Shown one piece after another: positions 8,563 to 17,511 of a stretch of DNA of 34,611 nucleotides. The notes beneath the pieces are model-generated. The model was not told the origin of the DNA. It did no database searches and worked only from the letters and a program-made list of their open reading frames with translations. How positions within the stretch are numbered: position 1 is the first letter of the stretch; the number at the start of each line of letters is the position of its first letter. The position numbers were made by a program, and so were the translations under genes. Source of the stretch: Candidatus Kaiserbacteria bacterium (lineage in GTDB: Bacteria; Patescibacteriota; Minisyncoccia; Phycocordibacterales; UBA2100); assembly GCA_016217965.1 (NCBI GenBank), contig JACRFI010000010.1, forward strand, positions 1 through 34,611, read 5' to 3'.

Positions 8563-9361
8563 GGCGTGATTTATCAGTCCATGGGAAAAAATATCTGTAG
8601 CCCAATTTAAATAGCATGTCTGTTGCGAGGCCGAGCAATCCTATAACCACGATTGCTGCCATCACGTTTGATATTTTCAGGAATCTTTGGGAGATCACTA
8701 TAAGATGACCCAATCCTGATGTTGCAGCTACAACTTCAGCAAGTATTACGAACGCCCAACCAAAGCCTATTGTGATTCGCATCGAATCCCATATGCCCGG
8801 CATTGATTGCGGCAAGACAATACTAAAAAAAATATGCTTAGTTTGAGCTCCAAGCGTCAGAGCTGCGTAGGCATATTCTTTTTTTGTGTTCGCAACAGTA
8901 TCAGCTACCAAGACAATGAGATATGGCACAATTGCCAGAAAAATAACGGAAATTTTCTCTAGTTCCCCGATTCCGAACCACAATATGAAGAGTGGGATAT
9001 ATGCGGATACTGGAGTATATCGGAAGAAGCTAGTTAGGGGAGTGAGGAACGCCTCGGTCTGTTTGTGTATCCCGATCCACACCCCAAGTGGAACTGCGAT
9101 AATCACAGAAAGTCCGAATCCTAACGCTATTCTGTACACACTTGCCCAGATATCGCCCAGGAGATTAAATTCGAGCGCTAGCGTTGCGGCAGATGCGACG
9201 ACCGCGGCAGGAGTGGGGAGGAATAGAGAATCAATTTTTCCGGAATAACTTGCCACAGACCATACGGTCAACATCGAGACCGCGCCTGCAACTGTAAGCA
9301 ATCCATATGCGCGTCCCGAGAGCTTCCTCTCAAATCGGAATATCGCATTAACTGGATTCAT
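8555..9361 (-). CDS. ABC transporter permease (SsuC/TauC-like)
   Basis: Polytopic; RYTPVSAYIPLFILWFGIGELEKISVIFLAIVPY and ALTLGAQTKHIFFSIVLPQSMPGIWDSMRI (EAA-loop-like); overlaps the ATPase gene. Confidence 0.93.
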   Translation of the reverse strand: MNPVNAIFRFERKLSGRAYGLLTVAGAVSMLTVWSVASYSGKIDSLFLPTPAAVVASAATLALEFNLLGDIWASVYRIALGFGLSVIIAVPLGVWIGIHKQTEAFLTPLTSFFRYTPVSAYIPLFILWFGIGELEKISVIFLAIVPYLIVLVADTVANTKKEYAYAALTLGAQTKHIFFSIVLPQSMPGIWDSMRITIGFGWAFVILAEVVAATSGLGHLIVISQRFLKISNVMAAIVVIGLLGLATDMLFKLGYRYFFPWTDKSRHA

Positions 9362-10350
9362 CGTAGTTCGGTAAGGAGTGATCCGTCTATCATTGAATCT
9401 CCATCGAATGAATTCTTTATCACCTTGTCTTCCGCATATATTTTCGATGCATATTCCGACAAGTAATAGACATTCAAAGGATTCGATTTATCGAACGTCT
9501 GCAAATTATCTTGCAGGCCGAATAGCTTAACTGTGGCAAGTGTCGGGACAAATTCTTCGGACGTGAGGCTCAAGGCTTTTGCAGCTATCTCGTTTCCTTC
9601 TTGGGGATTTTTTGCCCACCAATCGACTGCATCGAAAAATGCGCGCATCACATTCTTAAGATCTTCGCGTTGTTTTTCGATAGTGTCCTCTCTTACAATA
9701 GCGGCGTCAACGATTATGCCTGGGACGTCTTTACTGGTGAAAAGCACTTTTGCTCCTTTTCGTTCCGTGGCCTTCGACAGCCATGGCTCCCACGTCGCGC
9801 CAGCGTTAATATTCCCGGAGACGAACGAAGCTCCGACGTCCTCAGGACTCATGTTTATGAGCTTGACGTCGGAGTACTTGAGGCCATTTTGTGCCATTAC
9901 GTAGCGGGTAAGAAAATGGCTTGGAAATCCTATGCCAAGATATACCTCTTTACCTTTTAGATCAGAGATATCTCGTACATCGTCGGTAGCTACAAAACCA
10001 TCCGCTCCATTGGAAATACTTGGAGCGAATATTTGCTTTGCATCCATGCCTGCGTCTCTAAAAACTGACAGTACATCCGTGCTCATGTACAGCATCTGTA
10101 CATCGTTACTCGCGAGCGACTGTGCGATGTTATCGACTTGGAGCATTACTACCTCGACATCAACACCATGCTTTTCAAAGAATCCTTTTTCCTGTGCTAT
10201 GTAGAACGCTCCAGACCCTGGGTATACATTGACGCCTATCCGTATTTTTTGGTTACTGCTGCTTTTTGTATCGCTACGCTGCATGACAGCGTATCCGATC
10301 CCAAGGATAATAATGATTCCGATAACAATTGCGATAGTCCCTTTTTTCAT
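9358..10350 (-). CDS. ABC transporter substrate-binding protein (SsuA/NMT1-like)
   Basis: N-terminal TM anchor; RIGVNVYPGSGAFYIAQEKGFFEKHGVDVEVV...DLKGKEVYLGIGFPSHFL. Confidence 0.92.
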   Translation of the reverse strand: MKKGTIAIVIGIIIILGIGYAVMQRSDTKSSSNQKIRIGVNVYPGSGAFYIAQEKGFFEKHGVDVEVVMLQVDNIAQSLASNDVQMLYMSTDVLSVFRDAGMDAKQIFAPSISNGADGFVATDDVRDISDLKGKEVYLGIGFPSHFLTRYVMAQNGLKYSDVKLINMSPEDVGASFVSGNINAGATWEPWLSKATERKGAKVLFTSKDVPGIIVDAAIVREDTIEKQREDLKNVMRAFFDAVDWWAKNPQEGNEIAAKALSLTSEEFVPTLATVKLFGLQDNLQTFDKSNPLNVYYLSEYASKIYAEDKVIKNSFDGDSMIDGSLLTELR

Positions 10351-10479
10351 AACGATTTGTTTCTTTTAATAAGGCGTCGCAAGCATACGAGGGAACATGC
10401 GGAAGACATAGTGTCAAATGAAAAATCATGTCCCGATACCCATAAAATGGCTTGATATATGGGATCATATATGCAAATT

Positions 10480-10527
10480 TGTCAGAAATATTGACAGAAT
10501 GCGCTATGTGGATATACTGCACGGGTG
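10480..10527 (+). promoter_or_regulatory. Promoter TTGACA-N16-TATACT with overlapping palindrome TGTCA-N7-TGACA; predicted leaderless
   Basis: TTGACA 10491-10496, TATACT 10513-10518, GTG start 10525; TGTCA 10480-10484 and TGACA 10492-10496. Confidence 0.75.
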
Positions 10528-11262
10528 GATACTAAATCTCTCGAATCGGTCGGCCTTACAGAGAAAGCAGCCAAAATTTATCTTGCCGGGCTTACCCTTG
10601 GTACGACTACAGTACAGGAAATTGCTAGAAAAACCGGGTTAAAGCGGCCGACTGTATATTTGCATCTTGATGAGCTTGTTAGGCGCAATTTTTTCGAGAA
10701 AGTCTCACTTAATAAGAAAGAATATTATAGAGCCGCTGATCCAAGGGTGCTTGAAACGCAGATAAAGCAACGTCTATCAGAATTACAAACGATAATGCCG
10801 AAACTCGCTTCTCTTCAAGCAAATACACTCGGAAGGCCGCAAGTGCAAATGTTTGAAGGCGAGGAAGGGATTAGGCGCGTGTATGAAGAAGTTAAAAATT
10901 CGAACAATTGGCGCATATGGTCCAATCTTTCCGAGATATATACTCTTTTCAGCGACACGTATGCTGATATATCAGAATCTGTGCGCCGTAACGGTATAGG
11001 CGTACGGGAAATCATAGCCGATACCAAAGAATCGCGGCGCTATTCTCGTCTCTTGAGCCAGGTCTGTGGACCAACATACACGAGTCGGATCGCAACGGTC
11101 GCGGGATTGGAAAATGACACGTTTATTTATGGCAATTGTGTAGCGATTTTCCGGCTTCACGAATTTAATATGTTCGTAGTGCGGATCGAAGACAAAACAA
11201 TCGCCGACAGCATGAAAGCACTTTTCGATATGGCGTGGAAGAGCGCGAAGCCGTTCAAATGA
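10525..11262 (+). CDS. TrmB-family transcriptional regulator
   Basis: SVGLTEKAAKIYLAGLTLGTTTVQEIARKTGLKRPTVYLHLDELVRRNFFEKV winged-helix; divergent from the ABC operon. Confidence 0.87.
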   Translation: MDTKSLESVGLTEKAAKIYLAGLTLGTTTVQEIARKTGLKRPTVYLHLDELVRRNFFEKVSLNKKEYYRAADPRVLETQIKQRLSELQTIMPKLASLQANTLGRPQVQMFEGEEGIRRVYEEVKNSNNWRIWSNLSEIYTLFSDTYADISESVRRNGIGVREIIADTKESRRYSRLLSQVCGPTYTSRIATVAGLENDTFIYGNCVAIFRLHEFNMFVVRIEDKTIADSMKALFDMAWKSAKPFK

Positions 11263-11292
11263 ATCCACATATCTGCACTGTGGTGGGATGAT

Positions 11293-12402
11293 ATGATGCA
11301 GATTATGTTGCGAGGTTTTGTGGATCCGGTCATTGACCAACTTGATGCTGAAGCTGAGCATGTCGCGATACGCGAATTTCTGTATGCGCTAGAAAATTCT
11401 GCGGATTCGGAGAAGATATTCGAGAAATTGAGAGGGAATAAGCCCCGCGTTTTAGATGCACGGCTCTTAGTTTCGCTTGCGGGGATAGAACTTGAGAATC
11501 CGCTCATGGTGGGCCCAGGGTGGGATAAAGTCGGCCACGCGGTGCGCGCTCTGCATGAGCTCGGGTTCGGAGCCGTCGAGGTCGGTTCAATAATGGAAAG
11601 GCCGCAATCGGGGAATCCTAGGCCTCGGCACTTCAATCTCAAGCCCGGAGTTCCTCTCAATAGATATGGATTTAATACTCCTGGTATGGAAGTCGTTGCA
11701 GAAAATCTCTCCGTCTATCAGGACATGGGTGTCCCGATAGGAATTAATATCGGAAAAAACAAAATTGTTCCGGAAGATAAGGCACCAGGGACGTATGCGG
11801 CGGTCGCGAAACGCATGTATGCACTCGGCAGATATTTCGTCATCAATGTCTCGTCGCCGAACACGCCAGGGCTACGTGCACTACAAGACAAGGAGCCGCT
11901 CAACCGTATCGTCCAAGCGGTGAAAGCCGCGCTCGAAAGCGAAGGCGGCGGCAAACCTCTTTTCGTAAAGATCGCACCCGACATGACGCCCGAAGCGGTG
12001 AGTGATGTGATAGATGTAGCAATCAGCAACCAGTTAGCGGGCATTGTCGCGACGAACACGACATCAAGCGGCGACATCAAAGCGAAATACGGGGAAGAGT
12101 GGAGGAACGAAATGGGCGGCGTTTCGGGAGACGATGATGAGTTTAGGAAGATGTCGACGGAAATAATTCGCCACATCCACAAAGAGGCAGGGAAGAAACT
12201 CACGATCATCGGTGTTGGCGGCGTCAAGGATGCGGAAACAGCGTTGGAGAAGATCCGTGCCGGTGCCACGGCGGTACAGGTCGTCGCAGCACTTGATACA
12301 GAAGGTCCGACACTAGCGCAGAAGATTCTTTTTGACTTACTTACGTATCTCGACAGAGAGGGTATACGTTCATTGAAAGAATTAATCGGGATGGACGCAT
12401 AG
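11293..12402 (+). CDS. pyrD: Dihydroorotate dehydrogenase
   Basis: NPLMVGPGWDKVGHAVRALHELGFGAVEVGSI, NRYGFNTPGMEV, YFVINVSSPNTPGLRALQ, IIGVGGVKDAETALEKIRAGATAVQV. Confidence 0.93.
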   Translation: MMQIMLRGFVDPVIDQLDAEAEHVAIREFLYALENSADSEKIFEKLRGNKPRVLDARLLVSLAGIELENPLMVGPGWDKVGHAVRALHELGFGAVEVGSIMERPQSGNPRPRHFNLKPGVPLNRYGFNTPGMEVVAENLSVYQDMGVPIGINIGKNKIVPEDKAPGTYAAVAKRMYALGRYFVINVSSPNTPGLRALQDKEPLNRIVQAVKAALESEGGGKPLFVKIAPDMTPEAVSDVIDVAISNQLAGIVATNTTSSGDIKAKYGEEWRNEMGGVSGDDDEFRKMSTEIIRHIHKEAGKKLTIIGVGGVKDAETALEKIRAGATAVQVVAALDTEGPTLAQKILFDLLTYLDREGIRSLKELIGMDA

Positions 12403-12410
12403 GAAGAAAT

Positions 12411-13814
12411 GTGGCATACTACCCTGTGAGAAAGCTGAATGAAAAATGTGCGGTCTTCGGAGTCTATGGGAAAGGGCTCGAGGCAGCACGGCTCGCATTT
12501 TTCGGACTTTTCGCTCTACAACATCGCGGGCAAGAAAGCGCAGGAATAGCAACAGGGGACGGCGAGAAATTACACTGCCACAAGGACATGGGCCTTGTGG
12601 CTCAAGTTTTTTCTGAGGATTCCATAAAAAGTCTCACAGGCCATTGTGCAATAGGGCATAATCGCTACTCGACCGCAGCGGGCTCAAAGCTCGCGCACGC
12701 GCAACCGATACTTGTCGCGAATGACACCATCGCGCTTGCTCACAATGGAAATTTGCCATCCACGGCTACGCTCCAAGAATTCTTGAAAGCGCGCGGGCAT
12801 GACATATCCGACATATCAGATTCGCGCTTTGTCGCGGACGCGATAGCAGAGTTCGTGAAAGACGGGCTTTCTCTGGAAGATGCCGTTCGAAAAACATACC
12901 CTCTCATCACCGGCGCATTCTGCATCCTCATACTTTCTAAAGATAAACTCATCGCTATTCGCGACCAATGCGGCATCCGCCCGCTATCGCTGGCGAAACT
13001 GAACGGCGGATGGGTCATCTCGTCCGAGACCTGCGGATTCAAACCCATCGGTGCTACATTCGAGCGAGACGTGAACCCCGGGGAAATGCTTGTTATCGAT
13101 GAAAATGGCCCGAGGGGCGAACAGCTTGCAGAGGCGAACCTCAAACTCGATGTATTCGAGTTCGTTTACTTCGCACGTGCTTCAAGCGACCTTCTTGGAA
13201 AATCAGTGTACGAAGTCCGGAAGAATTTCGGAAAGCAACTGGCGCGTGAGAGAAAAATTGATGCGGATGTCGTTATTGCAGTGCCTGACACAGCAACCCC
13301 GATCGCGCTTGGCTACGCGCAGGAATCCGGGATACCGCTTGAATTCGGTCTAGGGAAGAATCGATATATCCAACGAACGTTCATACAACCGGAGCAGCAC
13401 CTTCGTGATCAGGGGGTTCGCATGAAATTGAATCCTCGCGAAAGTGTCATTCGCGGAAAGCGGGTAATTGTCGTCGATGATTCCATCGTCCGAGGAACAA
13501 CGTCGCAAAAAATCGTCAAAATGCTTTTTGAAACAGGAGCGAAAGAAGTCCATTTTGTTGTCTCATCGCCGCCTGTCAAATATCCCGATTTCTACGGAAT
13601 TGATATTGCAAAACAAGGCGAGCTCATAGCAGCTACGAAGACGGAGGATGAGATACGAGACCACCTCGGCGCAACGTCGGTACAGTATCTTTCTCTCAAG
13701 GGAATGATAGATGCTATCGGTGTTCCAGAATCACAGCTCAATACATCGTGCTTCACGGGACTTTACCCGATAGACATCAAAGAGAGAAAGAAAGACATTC
13801 TCTACTATGTCTAA
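12411..13814 (+). CDS. purF: Amidophosphoribosyltransferase
   Basis: Class II GATase (ECK-like NEKCAVFGVYG, LQHRGQESAGIA, IGHNRYSTAG) plus PRTase motif VIVVDDSIVRGTTSQKIV; GTG start with AGGAAG upstream. Confidence 0.96.
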   Translation: MAYYPVRKLNEKCAVFGVYGKGLEAARLAFFGLFALQHRGQESAGIATGDGEKLHCHKDMGLVAQVFSEDSIKSLTGHCAIGHNRYSTAAGSKLAHAQPILVANDTIALAHNGNLPSTATLQEFLKARGHDISDISDSRFVADAIAEFVKDGLSLEDAVRKTYPLITGAFCILILSKDKLIAIRDQCGIRPLSLAKLNGGWVISSETCGFKPIGATFERDVNPGEMLVIDENGPRGEQLAEANLKLDVFEFVYFARASSDLLGKSVYEVRKNFGKQLARERKIDADVVIAVPDTATPIALGYAQESGIPLEFGLGKNRYIQRTFIQPEQHLRDQGVRMKLNPRESVIRGKRVIVVDDSIVRGTTSQKIVKMLFETGAKEVHFVVSSPPVKYPDFYGIDIAKQGELIAATKTEDEIRDHLGATSVQYLSLKGMIDAIGVPESQLNTSCFTGLYPIDIKERKKDILYYV

Positions 13815-14379
13815 GAATTACAAGAAACCAATGCCGCCCAATGCCAAGACGGTGTTCAAAGGTGTGATATTCGAAGTGTGGCAATGGCAGCAAAAATTAT
13901 ATGACGGAACTTTCAAGACGTTCGAGAGGCTGAAGCGCCCAGACACGGTCGAAATGCTCGCAGTCGTAGGAGATAAGATACTTGTGCAAGATGAAGAGCA
14001 GCCAGATACTGACGAATTTATTTCAGTACCCGCTGGCCGTGTGGATCCAGGTGAATTGCCTCAACCGGCTGCACAGCGCGAATTACTCGAAGAGACCGGT
14101 TACGCCTCAACAGATTGGGCGCTCATAAGCGAAGAGACTCCGTCGGGGAAGATCGAATGGACAATACATGTTTTCGCTGCGAGAAATTGTGCGAAGAAAC
14201 AGGAGCCAGACCCAGGTGCTGGCGAAAAAGTGAAGTCCCGTTTGGTCTCGTTCGAAGAATTGCTTACGCTTTCAGACCATCCAAGGTTTCGCTCAACGGC
14301 GACACGCTTCCTTTTGTGGCGAGCGCGACTTGACCCAGAAAAGAAAGAAGAACTCCGTGCGCTATTATTCAAAGAATGA
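13807..14379 (+). CDS. NUDIX hydrolase (ADP-ribose pyrophosphatase-like)
   Basis: Nudix box GELPQPAAQRELLEETGY; overlaps purF. Confidence 0.9.
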   Translation: MSKNYKKPMPPNAKTVFKGVIFEVWQWQQKLYDGTFKTFERLKRPDTVEMLAVVGDKILVQDEEQPDTDEFISVPAGRVDPGELPQPAAQRELLEETGYASTDWALISEETPSGKIEWTIHVFAARNCAKKQEPDPGAGEKVKSRLVSFEELLTLSDHPRFRSTATRFLLWRARLDPEKKEELRALLFKE

Positions 14380-15413
14380 AGCCGCGAGAGGAACGCATCG
14401 TTGAACGTTGCATACGAGCAGTAGAAGAGAGGGTCTGTCCGGGCGGGATAGTTGGGACTGTGCGCGCAAGTGGTGAGAAAAAAACGTATCCCTTCGGGCA
14501 CCTGACCGATATTGATTCCGCGTTCGTTATGGACGACACGATGTACGACGTAGCGTCCATCACAAAATCAATCCCTACAGCATCTCTGACGCTAGCCCTC
14601 ATAGATAAAGGCGCGCTTTCGCTTGATGACTTGGTTGCGAAGCATTTGCATGAATTTCGCAATAATTACAGCGATAGGGTCACCATTTGGCATCTTCTTA
14701 CCTACACCATAGATAGCGCGCCGCTATCGACTCTCGCAGACAAAACGTCTGATGAAATATTGGCGTTCGTCATGGCTCGGGATATGGAGCATGAACCCGG
14801 AACCGCTTTTCGATATTCGAATACACCCGCCCTTCTCCTCGGACTTATCATCGAGCGCGTACTCGGTGTCGGGATCGCGCAAGCCGCGCAAGATGTTTTC
14901 TTCAGGCCGCTTGGTATGAAAAGCACAGGATTCATGCCGCAAAAGAATCTGCAATCGCGCATTGCCCCGTCCGAAGGAGGGCTGAGAGGCGTCGTCCATG
15001 ATGAAAGTGCGAGAGTTTTTGCGAGCGAGGGGCGCGCAGTAGGGCATGCGGGACTTTTCTCGACCGCCCCGGACATGATGAATTTTCTTGAGATGTTGCT
15101 TCGAGGAGGGGAGATGCGAGGGCGTCGCTATCTTTCTCAGAAGATTATCCGGGATATGGCGACGAATCAGATTTCGGAGCTCGGAGATAGCACTGGTCTC
15201 GGGTGGGAGCTGAATCAGGCGCGATTTATGGGAAAGCATCCCAGCGAACGTACGTTCGGAAAGACGGGATTCGCTGGCACGAGTATAGTGTGTGATATCG
15301 AGCGAGGCAGCGCGTTTGTCATCCTCACAAATCGAACGTATCCGAAACGGCCACCGGACGATACCGCTATTAACGCTTTCCGAAATGACATTGCAGACAT
15401 CCTGCTGGCCTGA
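14376..15413 (+). CDS. Beta-lactamase-class-C/PBP-like serine hydrolase
   Basis: SITKS (SxxK), YSN, GKTGFAG; no signal peptide; ATGA overlap with the NUDIX gene. Confidence 0.9.
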   Translation: MKPREERIVERCIRAVEERVCPGGIVGTVRASGEKKTYPFGHLTDIDSAFVMDDTMYDVASITKSIPTASLTLALIDKGALSLDDLVAKHLHEFRNNYSDRVTIWHLLTYTIDSAPLSTLADKTSDEILAFVMARDMEHEPGTAFRYSNTPALLLGLIIERVLGVGIAQAAQDVFFRPLGMKSTGFMPQKNLQSRIAPSEGGLRGVVHDESARVFASEGRAVGHAGLFSTAPDMMNFLEMLLRGGEMRGRRYLSQKIIRDMATNQISELGDSTGLGWELNQARFMGKHPSERTFGKTGFAGTSIVCDIERGSAFVILTNRTYPKRPPDDTAINAFRNDIADILLA

Positions 15414-15420
15414 GAGGTTA

Positions 15421-15514
15421 CTGGCGACGTAGGGCGAGCGAGGTGGGAAAACGCAGTTTTCGCATCTCCGAGCCGAGGAGCCAGAAATCGGCAAACCGAT
15501 TTACCGTCTCGCTC
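15421..15514. repeat. Intergenic structured element (copy C): nested and adjacent hairpins
   Basis: CTGGC 15421-15425/GCCAG 15480-15484; GAAAAC-GCA-GTTTTC 15447-15461; AAATCGG-CAAA-CCGATTT 15485-15502; GAGCGAG 15436-15442/CTCGCTC 15508-15514. Confidence 0.65.
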
Positions 15515-15561
15515 ATGGATAATTCAGCAATAATAGTGTTAGATTAGCGTCTACCTCTGAT

Positions 15562-17388
15562 ATGTGCGGGATATTTGCATACACGGGCTCGAACGGGAAG
15601 AATGCAGCAAAAGTGCTCTTAGACGGGCTCGTGTCGCTTGAATACCGGGGCTATGATTCTGCAGGTATTTTTATTCCAGAGGCGGGAGTGATAAAAACGC
15701 CTGGTGCAGTCGGTGCTTTGAGAAAGAAAGTCCCAAAGAATTTTAAAGGGAAAAGCGGCATCGCACATTTACGCTGGGCAACGCACGGAGAGCCGACTGA
15801 GAAAAATGCACACCCGCATTGGAGTGGCGACAAGGAGATATGGGTGGTGCACAACGGCATCATAGAGAATTGGCAGGAACTTCGGGCGAAGCTAATTTCA
15901 AAAGGGCACACATTTGTCTCCGATTCTGATTCAGAAATTATTCCTCATCTTGTCGAAGAGCATTTAAAGAAACATAAAAATTTTGAGAAGGCTGCACTTG
16001 CTGCTCTTAACGAGATCAGAGGGACATTTGGCATTGCAATGCAGTACAAGGGGGAACCCGACAAGCTCATTGCCGCGCGAATGGGCTCGCCAATTGTTAT
16101 CGGGGTCGGCAAAAACGAGCGTTTTATCGCCTCCGACGCTTCCCCAATATTGCCGCACACAAAAAAAGTTGTTTTTCTCGAAGATGGCGAGGTGGCTATA
16201 CTTACTCCCGACAAACATACAGTCCTTAAACTGAATGCAACAAAGATCCAGCGTGAGCCGGAGGAAATAGAATGGAATGCAGAACAGGCGCAAAAGGGAG
16301 GCCACGAACACTTCATGCTCAAGGAAATATTAGAAGCGCCACTGGTCGTTGAAGACACGATGCGGGGGCGCTTGATACTGAATAAAGGAACGTCAAAGCT
16401 TGGAGGGCTTGATAAAGTGGAAAAAAAACTTAAAGAGATCGATCGCATCATTATTGTTGCGTGCGGAACCGCATACCTCGCTGGTTTAGTAGGAGAGTAC
16501 ATGATTGAAGAATTTGCTGGCATACCGGTAGAAGTCGAACTTGCAAGCGAGTTTCGTTACCGAAAGCCGGTTGTTAACAAGCGAACCGCTGTATTGGCGA
16601 TATCGCAATCAGGAGAGACGCTGGATACGCTTGAGGCAATACGTGAGGCGAAGCGCCAGAATGCACTTACACTCGGCATTGTGAATACCGTTGGGTCTAC
16701 CATTACTCGAGAAGACGATTCAGGCGTTTACAATCACGCCGGCCCGGAGATCAGCGTTGCCTCAACAAAAGCATTTATCTCGCAACTCGTTGTTTTGGCG
16801 CTCATGACGTTGTTTTTGGGCCGGCAACGCAAGATGACAGCCGCGCAGGGTAAGGAAATAGCTCGCGAGTTGAAAAAACTTCCCGGGAAACTGAAGGCTA
16901 TATTGGAAAATGAGAAGGCGATAGAGACACTTGCTAAAAAATACTCACATCATCGAGATTTTCTGTTCCTTGGGCGCAAGTACAACTATCCAGTTGCACT
17001 CGAGGGAGCGTTAAAGTTGAAAGAGATATCGTACATTCATGCAGAAGGGTATGGGGCGGGGGAAATGAAGCATGGGCCGCTCGCGATGATAGATGAGAAT
17101 TTTCCAACGTTTGCGGTCGCGCCCCATGATTCCGTGTACGAAAAAGTCTTGAGCGCAATTCAGCAAGTGAGGGCTCGAAAGGGACCTGTCATAGCTCTCA
17201 CGACAGAAGGGGACAGTGAGGTACAAAAGATAGCGGATGACGTTATCTACGTGCCGCAAACCATAGAGATGCTTTCTCCTATTCTGAATGTCGTGCCGCT
17301 CCAGCTGTTCGCGTACTACTTTGCGAAAGAAAAAGGCCTTAATGTAGATCGACCACGAAATCTAGCAAAATCCGTTACGGTCGAATAG
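15562..17388 (+). CDS. glmS: Glutamine-fructose-6-phosphate aminotransferase
   Basis: MCGIFAYTGS N-terminal Cys, SLEYRGYDSAGI, SQSGETLDTLEAIREAK SIS domain, C-terminal LAKSVTVE. Confidence 0.98.
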   Translation: MCGIFAYTGSNGKNAAKVLLDGLVSLEYRGYDSAGIFIPEAGVIKTPGAVGALRKKVPKNFKGKSGIAHLRWATHGEPTEKNAHPHWSGDKEIWVVHNGIIENWQELRAKLISKGHTFVSDSDSEIIPHLVEEHLKKHKNFEKAALAALNEIRGTFGIAMQYKGEPDKLIAARMGSPIVIGVGKNERFIASDASPILPHTKKVVFLEDGEVAILTPDKHTVLKLNATKIQREPEEIEWNAEQAQKGGHEHFMLKEILEAPLVVEDTMRGRLILNKGTSKLGGLDKVEKKLKEIDRIIIVACGTAYLAGLVGEYMIEEFAGIPVEVELASEFRYRKPVVNKRTAVLAISQSGETLDTLEAIREAKRQNALTLGIVNTVGSTITREDDSGVYNHAGPEISVASTKAFISQLVVLALMTLFLGRQRKMTAAQGKEIARELKKLPGKLKAILENEKAIETLAKKYSHHRDFLFLGRKYNYPVALEGALKLKEISYIHAEGYGAGEMKHGPLAMIDENFPTFAVAPHDSVYEKVLSAIQQVRARKGPVIALTTEGDSEVQKIADDVIYVPQTIEMLSPILNVVPLQLFAYYFAKEKGLNVDRPRNLAKSVTVE

Positions 17389-17511
17389 CAAAACTCTTTC
17401 TCGGCATAAGCTTTTTGCCGTCGCTATCTGGGCCTGCTGGCCCAGCGCTCGGTCTCGGCGCCGTCGCGCCTGCGAAGACGGCAAAAAACTTACGCCTTCA
17501 ACGAGTTTTGC
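17388..17511. repeat. Intergenic structured element (copy B) between convergent glmS and HAD genes
   Basis: Outer arms GCAAAACTC 17388-17396/GAGTTTTGC 17503-17511; core GCCGTC 17417-17422/GACGGC 17477-17482; hairpins CTGGGCC-TGCT-GGCCCAG and GGCGC-CGTC-GCGCC. Confidence 0.88.

Noticed and set aside
11718-12269. 183-aa minus-strand ORF inside pyrD, and similar long antisense ORFs (e.g. 15945-16523, 19322-19963, 30911-31486)
   Set aside because: All lie opposite well-recognised genes and show no family motifs.
15514-15561. Possible glmS ribozyme upstream of glmS
   Set aside because: I could not find the conserved glmS ribozyme core before the ATG; only generic hairpins are visible.
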